64,000 nucleotides of DNA from assembly GCF_033955345.1 (NCBI RefSeq), contig NZ_CP138332.1:4898001-4962000 (forward strand), written 5' to 3'. Of this stretch, positions 34,622 through 41,411 are shown piece after piece (the stretch's first letter is position 1; each line of letters starts with the position of its first letter). A program made the translations under genes and the position numbers. Source of the DNA: Sphingobacterium bambusae. Its GTDB lineage: Bacteria > Bacteroidota > Bacteroidia > Sphingobacteriales > Sphingobacteriaceae. The notes under the pieces were generated by a model that was not told the origin of the DNA, did no database searches, and worked only from the letters and a program-made list of their open reading frames with translations.

Positions 34622-34945
34622 ATGGGATTTAATAGACATGGAAAAAGAAAAGGCAAATTTGTTTTTATCTTTTTTGCGATACTCTTAGGCTGCGGTTTGC
34701 TGATTGCGCTGCTGCAGTATCTATGGAATACGTTATTGACCGATATTTTCGGCTTAAGAGCCATCAGCTATTGGGAGGCGCTCGGATTGTTTATCCTGTC
34801 GCGCATTCTTTTTGGGCGTGGATTTGGAAAGCCTAAAAACGGTTTTCGAAGGAACCAACAGTTAGAAGAGTCGATGTCAGAGGAAGATCGGGAGAAATTA
34901 AAAAGCGAATGGAGGAAACGGTTTGAAGAAAAATGTAAATGTTAA
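34622..34945 (+). CDS. Small membrane protein linked to the ECF sigma factor
   Basis: 107 residues: basic N-terminus (MGFNRHGKRKGK), one strong membrane helix (about 13-32) and a second weaker one (about 48-66, YWEALGLFILSRILFG), then a charged C-terminal tail (EESMSEEDREKLKSEWRKRF) ending CKC. It follows the sigma gene by 13 nt and is closed off by a terminator, so the two are a unit. The charged tail could contact the sigma factor as an anti-sigma surrogate; this is inference and the family is not recognised. Confidence 0.75.
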   Translation: MGFNRHGKRKGKFVFIFFAILLGCGLLIALLQYLWNTLLTDIFGLRAISYWEALGLFILSRILFGRGFGKPKNGFRRNQQLEESMSEEDREKLKSEWRKRFEEKCKC

Positions 34946-34970
34946 AAACTGCATAAAGATATAAATGCGT

Positions 34971-35006
34971 AAAAGAAGGTCGGGACGATATGTTCGACCT
35001 TTTTTT
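34971..35006 (+). terminator. Terminator after the sigma/membrane-protein unit
   Basis: AAGGTCG (34976-34982) pairs with CGACCTT (34995-35001) in an A/T-extended stem with a 12-nt loop, followed by a T run on the plus strand. Confidence 0.75.
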
Positions 35007-35204
35007 GTGTAAAATCGTTCCGTTTTTATAGGTATGGACCCGTTTAAATTGAATTGTTATATCCATTAGGAGCCTATTTTTTTAGTTTTCGTCGGTCTCC
35101 GAATAATTTTTGGAAGAATTTTGAAAATGCTTAAAGTAAAGTCGAGGGATTGCTCGTCTACTACAGCAAAGGCCTTTAATATTAATTGTAAAACAAAAGA
35201 AAAA

Positions 35205-35498
35205 ATGAAAAATAAATTTAAATATATCTTACCGAGCCTGATAGGCTTGACGGTCATCTTGGGCGCATTGAGCTTCTTGATTGTAGCGCTGTTTAAGATC
35301 ATGATATTGATCACCGTTGTTACGGCAGTTGGCATGTGGATCGCTGCAAGGCGTTTCAAAAGAAGGATTCGCCAGCAAGAAATGGCCGTTCCACACTTTC
35401 GGAATGCCGGTTTTTTTGCAAATGAAAATATGATCGCCGTCGTACCCGTATCATTTAAGTCACAGTCGGCCAAAGCCGCCATTATTCCCGTTCGATAA
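35205..35498 (+). CDS. Small membrane protein upstream of hsp20
   Basis: 97 residues from ATG 35205 (MKNKFKYILPSLIG); the frame is open to 35121 but the extra 28 residues are leader-like. Two adjacent membrane helices (about 7-25 and 29-49, LIVALFKIMILITVVTAVGM) are followed by a very basic stretch (AARRFKRRIRQQE) and a C-terminal tail. The Hsp20 gene starts 19 nt after its stop, so they are co-transcribed. Family not recognised; it may anchor or sense envelope stress. Confidence 0.7.
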   Translation: MKNKFKYILPSLIGLTVILGALSFLIVALFKIMILITVVTAVGMWIAARRFKRRIRQQEMAVPHFRNAGFFANENMIAVVPVSFKSQSAKAAIIPVR

Positions 35499-35517
35499 CC
35501 CATTAAAAAATTACAAC

Positions 35518-35973
35518 ATGTTTAGAAGAAATCAACAATCCGATAATAACCACCAACAAGCAGCATTTTGTGGTGCTGCGTTCCGCAATAAATTCGAGAA
35601 ATTTCAACAGCACTTTTTTGACGGTGCTTTTAATGAAGGGCATGGAGCGGCCTCCCAAGTGCCAGCGAATATAGTTGAACACCCAGCTTATTTTGAAATT
35701 CAGCTCTTTGCCGCAGGCAGAAAGAAGGAACTTTTCAAAGTTGTCGTAGAAAACAACTTGTTGCAGGTGTCGTATGAAGAGCCTATAACCGAGCAGACTT
35801 CGGAGTTTCGCCATCAGGAATATGTAGCTGGATCGTTCAATCGTGCATTTAAACTGGACGAGCAGGTGCTTAGCGATAACGTGCAGGCTAGTTTTGAGGA
35901 TGGTGTGCTTACCATTATCTTGGCCAAGAACCCGGAAACTAACAAGCCAGTTCAAGAGGTGCACATCAGTTAG
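35518..35973 (+). CDS. Hsp20/alpha-crystallin family small heat-shock protein
   Basis: 151 residues. A variable, Gln/Asn/Phe-rich N-terminal arm (about 1-45) is followed by the alpha-crystallin domain (about 50-140): VPANIVEHPAYFEIQLFAAG, LFKVVVENNLLQVSYEE, the core FNRAFKLDEQV and the conserved ASFEDGVLTIIL near the end. The C-terminal IxI anchoring motif is replaced by VQEVHIS. It is a holdase chaperone. Position behind an ECF sigma and two small membrane proteins defines a stress module. Confidence 0.92.
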   Translation: MFRRNQQSDNNHQQAAFCGAAFRNKFEKFQQHFFDGAFNEGHGAASQVPANIVEHPAYFEIQLFAAGRKKELFKVVVENNLLQVSYEEPITEQTSEFRHQEYVAGSFNRAFKLDEQVLSDNVQASFEDGVLTIILAKNPETNKPVQEVHIS

Positions 35974-36022
35974 CTGTGTAGACCTCATTTCTAAAGAGGC
36001 AGCTTAACAAACGAATACTTTT

Positions 36023-36127
36023 CGTCATCGCGAGGTGAAATGACAAGGCAGCAATCTTTGCATATAAACTGCAGATTGATTCCTACAGACCAGCATACGG
36101 CGGTCGTCATACATCCTCGCGATGACG
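36023..36127. repeat. REP-like palindromic element with CGTCATCGCGAGG ends
   Basis: The element begins with CGTCATCGCGAGG (36023-36035) and ends with its perfect complement CCTCGCGATGACG (36115-36127). Inside, CAATCT (36052-36057) pairs with AGATTG (36073-36078). Ends of this kind (GTCATTGCGAGG-type) are familiar from dispersed non-coding repeats in many Bacteroidota genomes. Length is 105 nt; no open frame inside. Copy number elsewhere in the genome cannot be judged from this window. Confidence 0.8.
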
Positions 36128-36620
36128 TGTTTTTATCGAGTAGTACCCCCTCAACAAAAGCCCTTTTTTTATGATACCCGTTTATTTATGCATCCGCAGT
36201 TTTCGATAAACCAATAGCCTTCGCTCTACTATCCCTATGCAACGGAGGAGATGCATTATGCAAAGGGATCTTTGCGCAATGAAACAACTTAAAACCACTG
36301 GGAAACCATCCAAACGCTAACTGTTCTGCCTCTAATACTAGCGATAATTTGGCGTTTTCAACCTGAAAAAATGTAAAACTTATGGGAAATGCCTCACTTC
36401 ACTAGTGAAATGACATTTTTTCTATGGAAAGCTTGTTTAAAGCAGTGTAAAACGTGTTTTTTGTCGGTCGCAAATTTCATCGTCTCAAAAAAATCATCTT
36501 TTTTGTCATTTTAATGTCATGTGGAAATAGCGTTTTATTGCTATAAGGAGCAAATTGCTGTTCGTTCTATATATTTTTATGTTTTTTAATTATACTAATT
36601 CTAAATAATAAAAGTTTAAT

Positions 36621-36628
36621 TATATTTG
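36621..36628 (+). promoter_or_regulatory. -7 box (TATATTTG) of the DUF4198-PepSY operon
   Basis: Consensus TAnnTTTG box, with an A/T-rich upstream region but no clear TTTG at -33. The predicted start of transcription falls at the base of the leader hairpin at 36630-36670. Confidence 0.55.
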
Positions 36629-36629
36629 C

Positions 36630-36670
36630 CCGAATACAGAAGGGGCCATTAATCCCCCTATTGTGTTCGG
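36630..36670 (+). promoter_or_regulatory. Leader hairpin of the DUF4198 operon
   Basis: CCGAATACAG pairs with TTGTGTTCGG (10 bp including two G-T pairs), followed after one mismatch by AGGGG/CCCCT, with a 9-nt loop. It starts 2 nt after the -7 box and ends 32 nt before the ATG, so it would be the first thing transcribed. There is no T run at its foot. Confidence 0.6.
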
Positions 36671-36702
36671 TTGTTTAGTTTAAGTACATTAAAACATAGA
36701 AA

Positions 36703-37413
36703 ATGAAATCATTATCCTACGTATTACTCGTTTTTGTCGCGCTGATTCTGGGTGGAAGAACCGCGGAAGCACACGCTATTTGGTTGGAAAGCTCAGCGCA
36801 AGCAAGCAAAGGGCAGGCGCAAGAGGTTCGTGTTTACTACGGCGAGTATGTCACTGCTGAATTGGAGAAAACAACGGATTGGTACTCTGACCTACGTTCT
36901 TTGGAGGTATTTGTTGTAAAACCTGATCAATCGCAAATAAAGCTAACCTTAGAAGATAAAGGCGATTATCTATTATCTTCTTACACGCCCGAAGAAGATG
37001 GAGTTTATTTGATCTATACCACACACCCCACGAAGGATTTGGGTGGTAAAACGCGCTACGAGTTCACTTCACAACTTGCTGTTCAGGTGGGAAAATCCAC
37101 CGCCGCTGCGCAAAGCAAATTGCCTTACGAGGTTAAGGTAGCTGCGAAAGCTTTCAAGAAAGGTGATAAAGTTGCGATAAGCTTGACGAAAGATGGTAAG
37201 CCCGTTCAAGGTCAGGATATCCTACTGATGTCTGCTTCAGGCTGGTCAAAAACCTATAAGACGGATGCACAGGGCATCGCTACGGTTGATGTGCTTTGGT
37301 CTGGAAAGTATGTTGCGGAGTTCGGGCATAGCGAAGAGGCTTCCGGCACTTGGCATGGGGCGGCATATAGTGCAACTTGGCAAGGTATAACCACCAGTTT
37401 CTCTGTAAAATAG
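36703..37413 (+). CDS. DUF4198 (NikM-like) periplasmic protein
   Basis: 236 residues. Signal peptide about 1-23, ending AEA, so the mature protein probably begins with His (HAIWLESS), a feature shared by DUF4198/NikM-type proteins and typical of N-terminal metal ligands. Two beta domains follow: the first to about 130 (VRVYYGEYVTAELEKT) and a second carboxypeptidase-like one (about 145-236, GKPVQGQDILLMSASGWSKT). Such proteins are linked to nickel, cobalt, copper or iron uptake. It heads an operon with two small membrane proteins and a PepSY protein, in line with metal import or reduction. Confidence 0.87.
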   Translation: MKSLSYVLLVFVALILGGRTAEAHAIWLESSAQASKGQAQEVRVYYGEYVTAELEKTTDWYSDLRSLEVFVVKPDQSQIKLTLEDKGDYLLSSYTPEEDGVYLIYTTHPTKDLGGKTRYEFTSQLAVQVGKSTAAAQSKLPYEVKVAAKAFKKGDKVAISLTKDGKPVQGQDILLMSASGWSKTYKTDAQGIATVDVLWSGKYVAEFGHSEEASGTWHGAAYSATWQGITTSFSVK

Positions 37414-37469
37414 TACTTGCTTGGTTGTCCAATGGGTTAAAACTGGACATCCCAACAGATATAGAGATG

Positions 37470-37491
37470 GCTACCTGCACAAGCAGGTAGC
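37470..37491 (+). terminator. Intra-operon hairpin after the DUF4198 gene
   Basis: GCTACCTGC-ACAA-GCAGGTAGC is a 9-bp perfect stem, extendable by weaker pairs, lying in the 108-nt gap between the DUF4198 gene and the next gene. It lacks a clear T run, so it may be a partial terminator or 3' stabiliser that lets DUF4198 be made in excess. Confidence 0.55.
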
Positions 37492-37521
37492 TATCCGTTT
37501 CACAAACAGCCCTAATTAATT

Positions 37522-37851
37522 ATGTTTTCGTTTATTTTATTCCTTTTTTTTCTAGGCTTTTTTTGCTTGATGAATACGTCAAAGCGTATAAGTTGGCCGC
37601 AGAAAAATGATTTTCTACAACGATGGAGCGTTCGCCTGAAAGAAAGTCGGTTAGTAGCCGGCTTGTTATTTCTACTCGCCACCGTGCTAGCGATTTATTT
37701 CCTAGGATTAGGAGCCGGGATTTTTGGAGCGCTGGTTATGCTGATGGCGATCGGCTGCTTGAGCATCTTGTTTTTTCCGTTTCGTTATATCGGACTGCGT
37801 GGCGTTGTCGCGTTGTTCATCGTTTGTCTTGTCTTGGAACTGATTTTTTAA
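37522..37851 (+). CDS. Small membrane protein, DUF3325-like
   Basis: 109 residues with four hydrophobic segments (about 2-16, 43-60, 64-84 and 90-108). The pattern of first helix ending in Met-Asn, a basic loop with Trp (RWSVRLKESR), and Gly-rich second and third helices resembles DUF3325 proteins, which in proteobacteria sit beside DUF3649 and PepSY genes in iron-uptake operons. The same order is found here, and this context is the main support. Confidence 0.6.
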   Translation: MFSFILFLFFLGFFCLMNTSKRISWPQKNDFLQRWSVRLKESRLVAGLLFLLATVLAIYFLGLGAGIFGALVMLMAIGCLSILFFPFRYIGLRGVVALFIVCLVLELIF

Positions 37852-37854
37852 ACC

Positions 37855-38154
37855 ATGCCAGCTAATAAGAAATATTTAACAAAATCACCATGGCTAAGGC
37901 TTAGTAAGATCCTTGCCGGAACTGTCGGCGGTTATGCCGTGATGCTAAGTTTTCATCTTGCACTTTGCAGCTTTCTCCCTAAAGGAGAAGTCGTGGCCAC
38001 GGCCTTTATCATGGGGTATATTATGTGGTCATTTTTACTGCTGTGGGCTTTCGTCGCCAAAAATGTATGGCGCGTATGGTTAACCTACATCCTGTTGACC
38101 ATTATTTTTTTATTACCTTATTTATGGAGTACTACATTTAATCATGGATCCTAG
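37855..38154 (+). CDS. Small membrane protein, DUF3649-like
   Basis: 99 residues with three membrane helices. The sequence (KILAGTVGGYAVMLSFHLAL, then LWAFVAKNVWRVW) matches the pattern of DUF3649 proteins, where a Gly-Gly-Tyr helix and a WAFxA..xWR motif recur. It begins 3 nt after the previous gene and overlaps the PepSY gene by 11 nt, so all three membrane proteins are tightly co-translated. Likely an accessory subunit of the PepSY protein. Confidence 0.68.
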   Translation: MPANKKYLTKSPWLRLSKILAGTVGGYAVMLSFHLALCSFLPKGEVVATAFIMGYIMWSFLLLWAFVAKNVWRVWLTYILLTIIFLLPYLWSTTFNHGS

Positions 38155-39778
38155 AAAGTATAATATCTATTTTCATACTCATACGATCAGCGGTATTATT
38201 ATAGCAGCGCTGTTGTATGTTATATTCTTTGCAGGATCTTTTTCCTTTTTCAAAGACAATATTACAGCCTGGCAGCATGGCAAATCTGCTGTTGCCGATA
38301 CCGTGGAGACAGACTACAATTACCTGTTGGATTCGCTTTCCAAGCAGTACAATCTACTTGGTCGAAACTTCGATTTCTATTACCTCAAACAGGGGCATGG
38401 CGCTTATGTCAATATGAGTGTATCGGCCGACACGACAGTCAGTAAGCCAACACCTAAAAAAGAAGGGGGCGGCAGACGCAGGCGCGGCGCATCGGCAGAA
38501 GATTCTGCTTACTTTTTGTATCATTTTGCAGAAAAGAAGCCGAGTTCTTACGCAGAAGGATACGATATGGGTGAATTTTTGTATCGCTTGCACTTCTTGG
38601 CGCAACTCAATCAGCTGCCCATCAAGATTGGAACGCCTTTCGGCTATTTGTTGGCAGGCATTGTTTCCTTTCTATTCTTGTTTGCTTTGATCACAGGCTT
38701 ATTTTTGCATTGGGACAAGATCAAAACCAACTTTTTTCTATTTCGGCCCTTTAGTAAATGGAAAACCGTATGGACGGATATGCATACGGCCCTTGGTGTA
38801 ATTGGGTTTCCATTTCAGTTTGTGTTTGCTGTAACAGGAATCATCTTGATTGTCAATTTTGTGCTGATTACGCCCTTCAGTAAGCTGCTGTATGAGGGCA
38901 ATGACGAGGCTGTCTATGAAGAACTGTTGTACAGCAAAAATATCAAGGTCGATTATGCGTACAGTAAGCTCGATCAAAGGTTTGACTTGAATGCCTTTGT
39001 TAAAAAATGGGAGTCGGAATGGAAAGACGCACAAATCACGCGATTATATATACGTAATTTCCAAGACAAGAGCATGCAGGTAGGGATTGAGTTCAAGCCG
39101 CTTTCCAAGGTTGCCTTCGCCGGATCGGGATACGCCCTGCAGGAAATTGAGAGCGGTAAGGTATTGGCCTACAAGTCACCGACCAAGGACGGTACCTATA
39201 TCGATGCCGTCAAAAGCATCATCTACCACTTACATTTCGGAGACTTTGGAGGACGACCGTTGCAGATCACTTTTTTCACCCTTGGATTGATGGGCTGCAT
39301 GGTCATTATTTCAGGTATTGTGATTTGGCTCGTCGCGCGCGATAAGAACAACGTGCCGGCCCACAAACGAAAATTTAATTTTTGGGCTTCCAACTTCTTC
39401 CTTGCCGGTTGTTTAAGCATGTTGCCCGTCACGGCCTTTACATTCGTTATGCTCAAGGCATTGCCCGTTATTAACCAATCGGTGATCTATAATGTATATT
39501 TTTACAGTTGGTTAGTTCTTGGGGTTTATTTGATGGCATTGCGCAACCTCGGACGCATGAACAAGCATGTATTGGTTCTATCTGTGCTGACCTGTTTTGC
39601 CGTTCCTATTGCGAATGGAGTGACAACTGGGCACTGGTTTTGGAGAACTTGGGCAGCGGGAGCTACGGATCTTCTCGCTATTGATCTGTTGTTTTTTATT
39701 TTGGGCATAGGTTGCTTAGTTGCTTTCCTGAAGGTACGTAAGCAAGCAAAGCCTTTCCAAATATTGGCTAAAAAGTAA
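38144..39778 (+). CDS. PepSY-associated transmembrane protein
   Basis: 544 residues. The first membrane helix (about 8-30, HTHTISGIIIAALLYVIFFA) with early His residues, a long periplasmic loop with a basic/Gly patch (KKEGGGRRRRGAS), a second helix group near 180-200, a third near 215-245 (MHTALGVIGFPFQFVFAVTG), a second periplasmic PepSY region and four further helices after about 365 (HFGDFGGRPLQITFFTLGLM). His pairs in the helices resemble haem/ferric reductase-like PepSY proteins (PiuB/FsrB type). Likely role: electron transfer for iron release or uptake at the inner membrane. Confidence 0.9.
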   Translation: MDPRKYNIYFHTHTISGIIIAALLYVIFFAGSFSFFKDNITAWQHGKSAVADTVETDYNYLLDSLSKQYNLLGRNFDFYYLKQGHGAYVNMSVSADTTVSKPTPKKEGGGRRRRGASAEDSAYFLYHFAEKKPSSYAEGYDMGEFLYRLHFLAQLNQLPIKIGTPFGYLLAGIVSFLFLFALITGLFLHWDKIKTNFFLFRPFSKWKTVWTDMHTALGVIGFPFQFVFAVTGIILIVNFVLITPFSKLLYEGNDEAVYEELLYSKNIKVDYAYSKLDQRFDLNAFVKKWESEWKDAQITRLYIRNFQDKSMQVGIEFKPLSKVAFAGSGYALQEIESGKVLAYKSPTKDGTYIDAVKSIIYHLHFGDFGGRPLQITFFTLGLMGCMVIISGIVIWLVARDKNNVPAHKRKFNFWASNFFLAGCLSMLPVTAFTFVMLKALPVINQSVIYNVYFYSWLVLGVYLMALRNLGRMNKHVLVLSVLTCFAVPIANGVTTGHWFWRTWAAGATDLLAIDLLFFILGIGCLVAFLKVRKQAKPFQILAKK

Positions 39779-39812
39779 TCTGTCCCCTGCGCCGTACGAT
39801 GACGGCTCGTTG

Positions 39813-39848
39813 ATCGCCTCGGTAGCATTTTCATGTTGTCGAGGCGAT
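39813..39848 (+). terminator. Terminator after the PepSY operon
   Basis: ATCGCCTCG (39813-39821) and CGAGGCGAT (39840-39848) form a 9-bp perfect stem followed by TTTTGTTT. Confidence 0.8.
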
Positions 39849-39927
39849 TTTGTTTCCCGGAAACCCTGTTCTAGGTCATGCTTACAGCATATGCCACTAT
39901 ACATCTAAACGTTTTTTGCTTGGTTTC

Positions 39928-39946
39928 GTTCTTTATAGTAAAGAAC
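39928..39946 (+). promoter_or_regulatory. Perfect inverted repeat just upstream of the 62-residue gene
   Basis: GTTCTTTA-TAG-TAAAGAAC is an 8-bp perfect palindrome with a 3-nt centre, ending 7 nt before ATG 39954. In RNA it would occupy the ribosome-binding region; in DNA it is a possible dimer operator. Confidence 0.55.
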
Positions 39947-39953
39947 AAAAGCT

Positions 39954-40142
39954 ATGGAACAGATAACAGTAACGACCGAGCGAGGTGTAGAGACGACAAC
40001 AACATTGAAAAATGGCGATGTTCTGATCGAGATTGCCCAAATCCCAAATGACGATGTTGGTATCCCCCAAGCAACAGCATTTTACCTGAATAATGAATTG
40101 GTGGAACGGAGTTTCTTCCAGCAGCGATTAAAGGAAGGCTAG
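39954..40142 (+). CDS. Small protein of unknown function (62 residues)
   Basis: 62 residues, acidic to neutral, without a membrane segment. The sequence alternates short beta-like runs (EQITVTTERGVETTTTLKNG) with a helical end (NNELVERSFFQQRLKEG). It stands alone between the PepSY terminator and the DUF808 gene. The sensible composition and position behind a perfect inverted repeat support a real gene. I do not recognise the family. Confidence 0.55.
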   Translation: MEQITVTTERGVETTTTLKNGDVLIEIAQIPNDDVGIPQATAFYLNNELVERSFFQQRLKEG

Positions 40143-40292
40143 CTGAGGTAAGCCGAAGCGTTTAGTCGAAAGATGTCGGTTTAAACTTTCTGTTAAACGA
40201 GGAATTGTTAACAAAAAAATATTTTTTGTGCAGCAGCGGGAAACGATGAAATGAGCGGATTAATTCCTACTTTAGTGCACAAAAAAAGACAT

Positions 40293-41162
40293 ATGGCATC
40301 AGGTATTTTTGCAATTTTTGATGATATAGCTGCGTTGATGGACGATGTGGCTGTGGCAAGCAAAATTGCTACACGGAAAACGGCAGGTATATTGGGAGAC
40401 GACTTGGCAGTGAATGCCGAGAAAGCAACGGGCTTCCTCTCTTCTCGCGAACTTCCGGTACTGTGGGCGATCACGAAGGGATCGTTGTTAAACAAAATCA
40501 TCATCGTACCTATTGCATTGTTGCTCAATGTTTTTTTTCCTATCGCCATCAAAGTCATATTGATTTTGGGTGGATTTTATTTAGCCTATGAAGGGGTAGA
40601 GAAAATTATCGAATACCTTTTCCACCGCGCAAAGACGGGTGAGGAGGTGATCGCAAAAAGCGAAGAAAATGCAGAAGAGGTAGAACGTACGAAGATCAAG
40701 TCGGCAGTTACGACGGATTTTATCCTCTCGGTAGAGATTGTGATTATCGCCTTGGGTACCGTGTTGGACCAAAGTTTAACGATACAGATATTAACGGTGT
40801 CCGTGGTCGCTTTGTTGGCTACAGTAGGCGTGTATGGCATTGTAGCGCTTATTGTTCGGATGGACGATGCGGGCTATGCATTAATAAAAAAATCAGAAAA
40901 TAAAGGCTTTTTAGCGAAGCTAGGTGCTGTATTGGTGAAATCGTTACCCATTATTATCAAATCGTTAGCCGTGATTGGAACTATTGCTTTGATTTTGGTG
41001 TCGGGCGGAATTTTCGTGCATAACATCGATTACTTGCACCATCTATTGCCGGCAGTACCCGCGATGCTCAAGGAGGCCTTGATAGGCTTAATAGCAGGGG
41101 TTCTTGTGGTAGCGGTCGTCAGTATTTTCCAAAAGCTGTTCAAGGTCAAAAAGAGCCATTAG
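40293..41162 (+). CDS. DUF808 (YedI-like) inner membrane protein
   Basis: 289 residues from ATG 40293 (MASGIFAIFDDIAALMDDVA, the conserved DUF808 start); the open frame to 40251 adds a non-conserved leader. After the amphipathic N-terminal region come the family phrases KTAGILGDDLAVNAEKATGF and ELPVLWAITKGSLLNKIII, then about six membrane helices with a central charged loop (EEVIAKSEENAEEVERTKIK). Physiological role unknown in E. coli and others. A terminator follows directly. Confidence 0.9.
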   Translation: MASGIFAIFDDIAALMDDVAVASKIATRKTAGILGDDLAVNAEKATGFLSSRELPVLWAITKGSLLNKIIIVPIALLLNVFFPIAIKVILILGGFYLAYEGVEKIIEYLFHRAKTGEEVIAKSEENAEEVERTKIKSAVTTDFILSVEIVIIALGTVLDQSLTIQILTVSVVALLATVGVYGIVALIVRMDDAGYALIKKSENKGFLAKLGAVLVKSLPIIIKSLAVIGTIALILVSGGIFVHNIDYLHHLLPAVPAMLKEALIGLIAGVLVVAVVSIFQKLFKVKKSH

Positions 41163-41202
41163 AAAAAAAGAGGTTTTTCGTTTTCGAAAAGCCTCTTTTT
41201 TT
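41163..41202 (+). terminator. Terminator after the DUF808 gene
   Basis: A 17-bp stem with one G-T pair (41163-41179 with 41186-41202) and a T run on the plus strand begins at the stop codon. Confidence 0.85.
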
Positions 41203-41205
41203 GTT

Positions 41206-41258
41206 GCAGAGGAAGGGATCGAACCTTCCATTTACTCTCCACTGATCGAGTGCTCTGC
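41206..41258 (-). ncRNA. tRNA-like structure without an anticodon arm (candidate)
   Basis: On the minus strand GCAGAG (41258-41253) pairs with CTCTGC (41211-41206) as an acceptor-like stem. Inside are a D-arm-like hairpin (ACTC/GAGT around a loop with GTGGA; alternatively CACT/AGTG) and a T-arm GAAGG-TTCGATC-CCTTC (41228-41212), whose 7-nt loop matches the tRNA consensus TTCRANC. The two arms are joined by a few A-rich bases where the anticodon arm would be. The total is 53 nt against about 73 for a tRNA. Upstream on this strand is a further hairpin CTCC-GTTTCGT-GGAG (41282-41268). It may be a tRNA relic or a tRNA-like RNA; expression is unproven. Confidence 0.4.
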
Positions 41259-41355
41259 TTAGTGTTTCTCCACGAAACGGAGGCAAAAATAGTAGATTTT
41301 TGAAAGGATAAGTGGTTGGATTGATTTGATAATATAATTATCACGATTCGTTAAT

Positions 41356-41407
41356 GTTAACAGATGCTCGCTGTTAACCTCATGTTCATATTGAAGTTTT
41401 ATATTTG
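41356..41407 (+). promoter_or_regulatory. Operator-like palindrome and -7 box of the metallophosphoesterase gene
   Basis: GTTAACAG-N7-CTGTTAAC (41356-41378) is a perfect 8-bp inverted repeat. TATATTTG (41400-41407) follows 21 nt later and matches the -7 consensus, 4 nt before ATG 41412. The palindrome covers the -33 region, the usual place for a repressor or activator. Confidence 0.6.
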
Positions 41408-41411
41408 TTTT

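Larger units (their letters stand above)
35974..36702. other. Long intergenic region (about 730 nt) without a convincing gene
   Basis: Both strands were read: no frame of more than about 40 codons looks coding. It contains a REP-like palindromic element (36023-36127), a small hairpin GCAAAG-GGAT-CTTTGC (36260-36275), a 12-bp palindrome TTCACTAGTGAA (36398-36409), and then A/T-rich sequence leading to the promoter and leader hairpin of the DUF4198 gene. Confidence 0.8.

Noticed and set aside
36398-36409. TTCACTAGTGAA palindrome in the long intergenic region as an operator
   Set aside because: It is about 220 nt from the nearest promoter and 12-bp palindromes of this A/T content can arise by chance.
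41206-41290. Complete tRNA gene on the minus strand
   Set aside because: No 7-bp acceptor partner exists about 73 nt (or 85-90 nt for a long-variable-arm tRNA) from the T-arm; only the shortened fold closes.
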